Assembly: GCF_026210795.1 (NCBI RefSeq)
Contig: NC_089443.1
Location: 62,001-126,000 of the forward strand
Source of the DNA: Rhizophagus irregularis
Lineage: Eukaryota; Glomeromycota; Glomeromycetes; Glomerales; Glomeraceae
Length of the DNA stretch: 64,000 bases
Reading direction: 5' to 3'
Part shown: piece by piece, positions 57,640 through 64,000 of the stretch
Layout: the number at the start of each line of letters is the position of its first letter
How positions within the stretch are numbered: position 1 is the first letter of the stretch
The notes under the pieces: model-generated
What the model saw: only the letters and a program-made list of their open reading frames with translations
What the model was told of the DNA's origin: nothing
Database searches by the model: none
Made by a program: the position numbers and the translations under genes

Positions 57640-58150
57640 AACATAACCTAGGCAAAGAGAGTGGGTTGGGAGCGTAGGTTCATGTGTGTAGGCGGTGGTA
57701 TTTTAACTTCATTTTTTTTCGTCTTCTTTTTTTAGGTCTATCTTTTCTCCATCAAGTCTTCTCTTTATTAGGCCTTCTCTTAGGTCCCTTTCTTTACGTC
57801 TTTCTTTAGGTATGTGAGTTGGGAGTATGGGTTGGAAATGTAGGTTTGTGTGTTGTATTTTAATTTCATTTTTTTCATCTTTTTTTTAGGTCTATCTTCT
57901 CTTTGTCAAGGTTTTCTTTTTATTAGACCTTCTCTTAGGTCCTTTTCTTTACACCTTCCTTTAGGTATATGAGTTGGAAGTGTGGATTGGGAATGTGAAT
58001 TTGTGTGTTGTATTTTAACTTTTATTTTTTTTTATTTTTTTTTTATTAGGCGTATCTTCTCTCTGCCAAGATTTTCTCTTTATTAGGTCTTCTCTTAAAT
58101 CCCTATTTTTACGTCTTCCTTTAAGTATATGGGTTGGGAGAGTGGAAGTG
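57640..58150. repeat. tandem repeat of about 155-160 bp with splice-like borders
   Basis: Three units with TTTTTTTAGGTCTATCTT landmarks at about 57,733, 57,887 and 58,047. Each continues CTTCTCTTTATTAGGCCTTC, TCTTAGGTCCCTTTCTTTAC, CTTTAGGTATGTGAGTTGG and GGGAATGTGAATTTGTGTG. The T-rich tract plus TTTAG and the AGGTATGTG resemble acceptor and donor sites around a 75-80 nt block. Frames through the block contain stops in at least one unit, so coding is unlikely. Confidence 0.65.
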
Positions 58151-58924
58151 CATATATTTTCTTAGATAAGTTCTTGAAAAAGAGTGCGTATCAAGTATTA
58201 AAAACGCGAAATTTTTTTTTTTTTGATGTTTATACTATCTGACCTCTTATCATTGAATTGTATTTATTCTTTTTTTATTTATCAGTTACAGCACTATTTT
58301 GTATTGAAATACTGAACAACAGATGAAATTTCTCTGAATGGAGTATTACTGATTTTTTAGAGAGTGTAAATGGCTCAAGAGACTTTAAAAGAGATGTGTA
58401 TTTTTTTATTTGCAAGGTGGGTAACTTCCTAAGTCAAAATTAGAACAGATAACTCATTTGAGTCAGAGAGTTCACAAATTTTACTTAAGAGGATACTGGA
58501 TTTGTTTGTTTGGGTTGGGTAAAGATGAGCAAAATGGGTAATTCCTATGAAATTACCTGCTTTTTCTTTTTTTTTTATTTTATTTTTATTTTTATTTTTT
58601 TATTCCCTTTTTTTCTTTTTTTTTTTATTTTTTTTTATTTCTCTTGTTCACTTAATAACCAACTCAAGCAGATAAAATCCTACTTTGTTATTAGTAAAGT
58701 CTGCTAATTCTGGAAAAGAAATTGGCTATGTCTTCTTTATCATTAAATAAAAATTTAGCACACTATTAATAATTTTTTCTTTCTTATAATAGGTAAATGC
58801 TCACTGGTAGAATGAAAAAATTTCTTAAAGAAGTTTTTGAAAAAGAGTGCATATTAAATATTAAAAATGTGAGTTTTTTTTTTGATATTTTTACTTTATA
58901 TTTGTTATCTGGTGGTGTTTAACT

Positions 58925-59050
58925 TCTTTTTTTTCATCATCTTTTTTTTAGGTTTATCTTGTCTCTGTCAAGGTCTTCTCTTTATTAGGTCTTCTCTTAG
59001 GTCCCTTTCTTTGCATCTTCTTTTAGGTATGTGAGTTGAGAGTACGGTGG
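58925..59050. repeat. fourth, detached copy of the 57.7-kb repeat
   Basis: TTTTTTTAGGTTTATCTTGT at 58,943 on, followed by CAAGGTCTTCTCTTTATTAG and TTTTAGGTATGTGAGTTGAG, matches the three-copy array about 0.9 kb upstream. Confidence 0.65.
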
Positions 59051-59363
59051 GGTATAATTGTTATTTGTTGATATAACAGATAATACAATGCGTTATATAT
59101 TTGATACGTAATGATGACAGTTCATAATCTTTGACTTAATATTGGTGTCTAGCTTTTGAATCAAATCGTTTTCGTCTTCATTTAATAATAAAAAGTTAAA
59201 TGAATTCATAACAGATAATTATAATATTTAAATATCGTGGAACAGCAAGGCATTGCAGATTTAAAATGGTTTAGCTTAATAACTTGTTTTCTAGTAAATC
59301 CAAACACTTCTGATGGATATCTGGATAAATGGATACCTTAAGTATAGTGAATCTGTTGCTATA

Positions 59364-59528
59364 TACACAGTGAAATTTGATATAATGGAACTATTCGTTC
59401 TATTGGTAAAATTTGTCAAAAATCTGTTATATTGAGAAATCCTTTATATCGAGGGTAAATTAATTATAGATTATGATATTCCTTTCCAGACTTCAATTCC
59501 GATATATCAAGACTTTACTCACTGTGTA
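59364..59528. mobile_element. old pogo-like MITE, 165 bp
   Basis: TACACAGTGA (59,364-59,373) and TCACTGTGTA (59,519-59,528) are exact inverse ends. The next blocks TTTGATATAATGGAAC and TTCCGATATATCAAGAC are partly complementary. The interior repeats TTATATTGAG/TTATATCGAG motifs, like the 38,083 element. TA occurs at the ends. Confidence 0.55.
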
Positions 59529-59529
59529 C

Positions 59530-60750
59530 AGTAGATTTTAATTTCATTTTTCCTTTTAGACTTTTCAACATGTTTATTTTTTGGCAAGATTTATTTGTAT
59601 TACTGCGGTTTACAATATTTACAATACAGGTACGATATTTGTATGGCAGTTTATACTGTACCTGTAACTTTGGATGTATTAATATTATACAACCAAAGGT
59701 GTAAGACTGTACAGTATGATGCACAAATGGATCTTCATACTGGTAAAAAAATGATCATACCGTAACAAAGTCAATTGATGATACCGTAACTATTTAAATA
59801 ATACCGTTTCTCAATAACCTCCCTGCAATGCTGTGATATTAAATTTACAAAATCAATTATAAGATTATTTGATATTTTTTTTTTTAACTTTTTATTAAAA
59901 AACTTTTAAATTCACTAAGGTTTTTTAGCTCATACAACTCCACATTCCTCTTAATAATTACCCAATGGTTTTCAATAAGTTTTAGGTCTGAATTATTAAA
60001 GACCAATCCATAACCTTTAAAATATTATTTTCGAAAAAATTACTTAATAAAATAGCTATATTACTAATAAAATAACCAAAATGCTATCTTGCAATCTTGC
60101 TAAAGCATTTTTAAGCATTTTTTACATTTAATTTCCAATTTTTTTGTTTTAGTGATAGTTTTATGTAAAAACTTCATTAATAAGTATATTTAAGTAGCAC
60201 TGTATATTTCCTGTCTTCAGAAATGTAATCATATTCAATATTAAGTTTTTTGCCTGGATGAGATCACTTTAAAGTTCAATAAACTAAAATAGGAAAAGTT
60301 TCACTTGAAAATAATATCTTGATTATAAGTGCATATTTATTTATATATATATACGACTAAAATTAATCATGATGATCTGCCGCAGTAAAAATTGTCCTTT
60401 TTTTTGCACACGTTATTCCTGAGCATCTCTATGAATTGGGTTTTATTGAATAAGGTTAAAGCTTTAAAATGCATTTCATAACATATAAGCAATAAGAAAA
60501 AAATCTTGAGTGAATTATTTTTTTTTTCGTAATATTAATTAATATACATTGTTAAGTGTGATTTTGTTTTATTCTTCATATATACAGCATAACATATTTG
60601 TAATTTCGAAATCAGATTCATAATTATAGATTAGTAAGTATAATAAGTCAATGAATTGAGAAATAACAAATATTAAGTTGTTGAAAATTCTAAATTTGAT
60701 GCAATAAAAATTATAGCAATAAATCATATTTGACTATTAAGTATGACTAA
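59530..60750. other. intergenic, no gene seen
   Basis: AT-rich sequence. Small frames at 59,515-59,724 overlap the MITE end and are not convincing. Confidence 0.45.
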
Positions 60751-60751
60751 A

Positions 60752-62212
60752 TTAAACCTCACGCAATTTGCCTTTCTTTTTGCTACTCTGCTCTGATGGT
60801 TCTGACAGTTCTTGCTGGTCTTGGGGCATTATGGCAATGTGTGAGGTAGAGGACTGTTCTTGCTGGCCTTGGGATGCCACGGTAGTGTGTGAGATAGAGG
60901 ACTGTCCTTGCTGGCCTTGGGATGCCACGGCAGTGTGTGAGGTAGAGGACTGTCCTTGCTGGCCTTGGGATAAAAGTGATTCACGAAGTCTTATTAATGC
61001 TGTCAATGCATTTTGTCTTCCGTCTGGTTCAGCAAGATCATAACCAGTCATCAGGCCATTTTCGGCAGGCCATCTTTCAATCTTAACCTCTGTTTTTGGT
61101 AGGCCATCTTGAAGCTCTTTCCAATACAATGCAGGAATTGTAGCTTTGTAGATAGTAACGTATGTAGAGATTACTCGGATAGCCCATAGTGTTTGATCTT
61201 TTGGCGCACTGGTACGTATATTTGTACTACCGCAAGCAAGAATCTCTACAGCAATTTGCGTTTCCCCATAACCTGTGGCGTGCCCAACGTTTTTCAGATG
61301 CTTGTCCCGTAAAAAAATTGTTCAAGTCAATGAAGATAAGAACTTGTTAAATGATCAACAACATACAGACCTCTACTACAAGGACAAAAATTTCTCGCTT
61401 CTTTATTACGAATTCGGCATCTGATGACACGACAGGCACATCAGCAATGTATATCGAGCATGGTTCATGATTTCTAGTTTGAGAGAGAGAAACAAACTTT
61501 AGGAACATATTATAACTACCATAACTAAAGAATTTCCCTAATACTAACTTAATCTTTAAGGGCCAGGTATTAAATCCGACAACGCGGAGTAGATCATCTA
61601 CTAACGAATCAGTATGGGTTTCACTTGTACCTATCAACTGAGTTGAGTTCTCTGTGATATCGTGCAGTTTGTCAATAAACGTTAGAACATCGCCATTTTT
61701 AATTTTCCCAAGATCGTCAACCGTGAAATTTGGTTTTCTCAACAAAGTTCTGTTAATATCTGCGAGAAGATACTCATCCGGAAAGTTTTTGACTAGAGAA
61801 TACTTAAATTATAAGTACTAGGTTTGCTGAGAGAATTAGTGATAAATAATTTAATATAACTCGTACTTTCAGCATCGGGTATAACTACATTCTCAGCTGA
61901 GGCTCCTTGGAAAATCACTTTCATTGTATCTATATCTTTATTTTTAAATCCAGATGCCGAAGAAGGTAGGCCATAACTAGTGAGATTAAGTTCTTGGATG
62001 ATTCTTGCAAGATCTGAGTCTTGTCTGTCTCGTTTGGGTTGTGCGGCAATGCGTTCTGACCGCCGAACTGATGTAGAAGAGCTTTCACTTTCAACTTCGG
62101 ACTTTGAGCGTTTTTGGGAGGTCGTTTTTGGAGAACTCTCACTCTCGATTTCATTTTTTCGTTTCCTTGTTGTGGTCTTTCTTCCAGTACCTTTTGGAGG
62201 CATCCGTAACAT
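60752..62212 (-). CDS. PD-(D/E)XK-like protein with Gln-rich C-terminal repeats, three exons
   Basis: Exons 62,212-61,867, 61,792-61,371 and 61,300-60,752 join in phase to 438 residues. The N-terminus is basic and nuclear-like (RKTTTRKRKNE, SQKRSKSE). The middle (RTLLRKPNFTVDDLGKIKNG; LLRVVGFNTWPLKIKLVLGK) leads to SSDAEFVIKKREIFVLVVE, the D...(V/E)-x-K layout of the PD-(D/E)XK nuclease fold (D240, E256). The third exon continues HLKNVGHATGYGETQIAVEI, TLWAIRVISTYVTIYKATIP and a tail of three 16-residue repeats (SQGQQGQSSTSHTAVA type). The family looks lineage-expanded; nuclease activity is inferred. The third-exon acceptor drops GACAAG (Asp-Lys), which would complete VVEDK, so the catalytic Lys may be missing in the mRNA. 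Confidence 0.68.
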
Positions 62213-62317
62213 GATATAACTAAAATAACCAAATAAAAGATTATCGTGAAAAACTAAAACTACAATATTACTGGAGAAATTTTTTTGATGTGGTAGTGGT
62301 ATTTGATCAGCAATCAC

Positions 62318-62640
62318 AAAAAAGTACGGTTTTTAATCGAATCTGATTATATTTATTAGGCTTAGGCTTGTGTGGGAATTGTAGTCTATATATAGTAAAA
62401 AATAGTTTAATTGTTTATGATTATGTAATATGATTATTTATGATGTGATTATTCTTTGTACTAACTTGCCGCAGCTAATAAAATGGCCGATTAGCTTATT
62501 AATATTTTTTCGGTTATTTTTCAAGATTTATAATAACCCAAAGATTATTTGTTACTAGTGACTTAATGAACTTGAAGTTAAAGAACCATGGACGAGAGCC
62601 ATAATAACGGATTACTATTACAGGTATTACGTTATTTTGC
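62318..62640. other. upstream region of the 61-kb gene
   Basis: GCTTAGGCTTGTGTGGGAAT and TATATATAG (62,385-62,395) occur upstream of the ATG at 62,212. On the minus strand TATATA at about 62,393 could serve as a TATA element. Otherwise nothing is seen. Confidence 0.3.
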
Positions 62641-62680
62641 CCAACGACAATAAACTTAACATTTAGACAAGAAAGGAAGA

Positions 62681-63412
62681 ACATGGGAAAAAAAACGCGG
62701 AGAAAAAGAAGAAAAATCAAAAGAAAGAAATATCACGGAAAAGGAGAATAGCAAATCGACACATGTTCGGAGCTTCGATTCGTTATTCTGACCGCGGAGG
62801 AACAAGAAAATTGCCCTCAATGTTGGGTAATTGCTCCGAGTTAGTATCCCTTAAGAAGCTCCACGAAGCTGTGTCATTATGTATTCCCGGACAATCAATC
62901 TAATCGATGCGGAAAAAGTGACAATGCTTCCTTGTATTAAGTGTCCGCTCATTCTAGTCAAAAATATTTCAAGTGAATATGACCGTCTTCGCGTGGCAAA
63001 TTCTGTTGGTATGAGGATTATCAAAAAAAAAATCCTATTGAAGAAATATATTTGTAGTATACAGCAAATTAAAAAGTATGGATTTAATCACATTATTGTC
63101 ATTGGGGAATTTATCTACGGAATTCTTTGTTTCGCTGGGACTCTATGATTTCTTGGAGATTATTCACAAAGAGTGAAGAAGAAATCCGAGGCTGGTCGGG
63201 CTGCATGGGAAGTAGCTTATGATGAGATCGAAGGACAATGTATGTATGTACGGGTTATCTCATTTTTTATCTTAATTTGTTAATGAACTATATCTTTCTT
63301 CCAGAATCAGTTCTATCTTGCCGTCAAGGTGCGAGAAAAATAAGAAAATGTGGGGTCCCTTGTCACATGTTGCATGTTCTGGATTTTACTTTCGATTTAA
63401 GATCATACTAGT
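62681..63412 (+). pseudogene. mosaic of short coding relics at the right edge
   Basis: GC content rises and protein-like pieces follow in changing frames: MGKKTRRKRRKIKRKKYHGK (62,681 on), RFVILTAEEQENCPQCWVIA with a C-x2-C pair, then VKKKSEAGRAAWEVAYDEIE with a GTATGT donor near 63,239. TTCTTCCAG follows near 63,304 and then SVLSCRQGARKIRKCGVPCH to a stop at about 63,410. The splice sites are good but the join creates TAA. It is probably a decayed multi-exon gene or transposon. Family not recognised. Confidence 0.35.
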
Positions 63413-64000
63413 TAATTGTATCAGTTATATAATATAAAATGTGGATCTAATCTATGTAATGCTTAGTTGTATTGTTAGTTTATTGCGTATAAATATTAAT
63501 AAAAATTTGCTTGTTTACTTAAGTCACGCTTTTGTTTTTACAATGGCAACTAAATTACAAGTGCATTATAAACATATACAAATACTTCGAGAAGAAAATA
63601 ACTTCCAAAGCAAGGCGAGTAACTTTTCCGTCTCATATAGCAAGAAGTCTAAGAAACATGTTTGACCGGAGGATTCCAACATCTTGAAAAACCAAATTCA
63701 CAATAAGAATGGATGCTCTGGGATTCGAGTATTCGAGAAGGTTAGGTGGCTGAAAATTGTTCTGGGGGAGTATTTCTGACGGATTGTCAAATCAAACATT
63801 AGATAATTTCCTCTTTGCAACCCAAACAATGTTCGGCTTTCTGGAAAGGTTCAGAAAAAAGTTCTGATGGAAGTAATGAGAATATGAGATGGAATGTGGG
63901 GACGTCATAAAGTCATAAAGCATTAATGTTAGTTTATTTAAAGTGGAAAATAATATATCTGAAGGCAGAAATGTTTACCGCAATACCATTAACGTATTAA
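63413..64000. other. right edge, no clear gene
   Basis: A 74-codon plus frame at 63,441-63,665 (MATKLQVHYKHIQILREENN in its second half) has normal composition, but the first half is hydrophobic and arises from AT-rich sequence. It could continue a decayed gene. I do not call it. Confidence 0.3.

Noticed and set aside
60768-61043. 91-codon plus frame with CWPWD repeats
   Set aside because: Antisense shadow of the Gln-rich repeats of the PD-(D/E)XK-like gene, which has a matching three-exon structure.

Overview
The window looks like nuclear DNA of an early-diverging filamentous fungus, most plausibly an arbuscular mycorrhizal fungus (Glomeromycotina, Rhizophagus-like). The base composition is very AT-rich with many homopolymer runs. 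Genes are sparse and carry short GT-AG introns of about 55-170 nt (GTAAGT-type donors, T-rich acceptors). Around them lies dense debris of DNA transposons and decayed members of lineage-expanded families (BTB, TPR, F-box/LRR-like, Crinkler-like, PD-(D/E)XK-like). The organism is inferred from these traits; no sequence search was run.

Layout. 1-11,000 is a gene-poor, low-complexity desert holding microsatellites, a three-hairpin repeat and a short coding relic. A small gene of unknown function sits at 11,240. 12,000-18,000 is again mostly empty. A decayed TPR gene lies at 18,041-18,691. 20,964-27,029 is the first real gene cluster: a GCN4/CPC1-like bZIP factor whose leader has three upstream ORFs, a three-exon secreted CAP (SCP/PR-1) protein, and a secreted Asn/Asp-repeat protein. 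28,704-30,815 is a multi-exon nuclear-looking protein of unknown function. 32,717-34,439 is a divergent pair, an N-acetyltransferase 9 homologue in six exons and an ASCH-domain protein, sharing a 163-bp promoter.

34,500-46,200 is a transposon and repeat graveyard. It has pseudogenes, a tandem array interrupted by a small TIR element with TA duplications, a 0.7-kb minisatellite, and a 2.6-kb hAT transposon with a perfect 8-bp target duplication sitting inside an exon of an already decayed multi-exon gene. An eight-copy 92-bp satellite follows. 46,551-51,766 holds a three-exon gene of unknown function, an astacin relic with a substituted catalytic glutamate, a broken secreted Crinkler-N-like gene, and a multipass membrane protein with LNHEE repeats whose 3' and promoter segments are duplicated 5 kb away. 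52,300-59,600 has four DNA-transposon families (hAT MITE, mariner-like MITE, Tc1 transposase relic, and a 1.2-kb element with 11-bp direct repeats), a BTB relic, and an exon-like tandem repeat. 60,752-62,212 is a three-exon PD-(D/E)XK-like protein with a suspicious splice acceptor. The end of the window is coding debris.

The likely functional genes are the bZIP factor, CAP protein, N/D-repeat protein, the 28.7-30.8 kb gene, NAT9, the ASCH protein, the 46.5-kb gene, the membrane protein and the 61-kb gene. They belong to different processes and form no operon or pathway. The shared promoter of NAT9 and ASCH is the only evident co-regulation.
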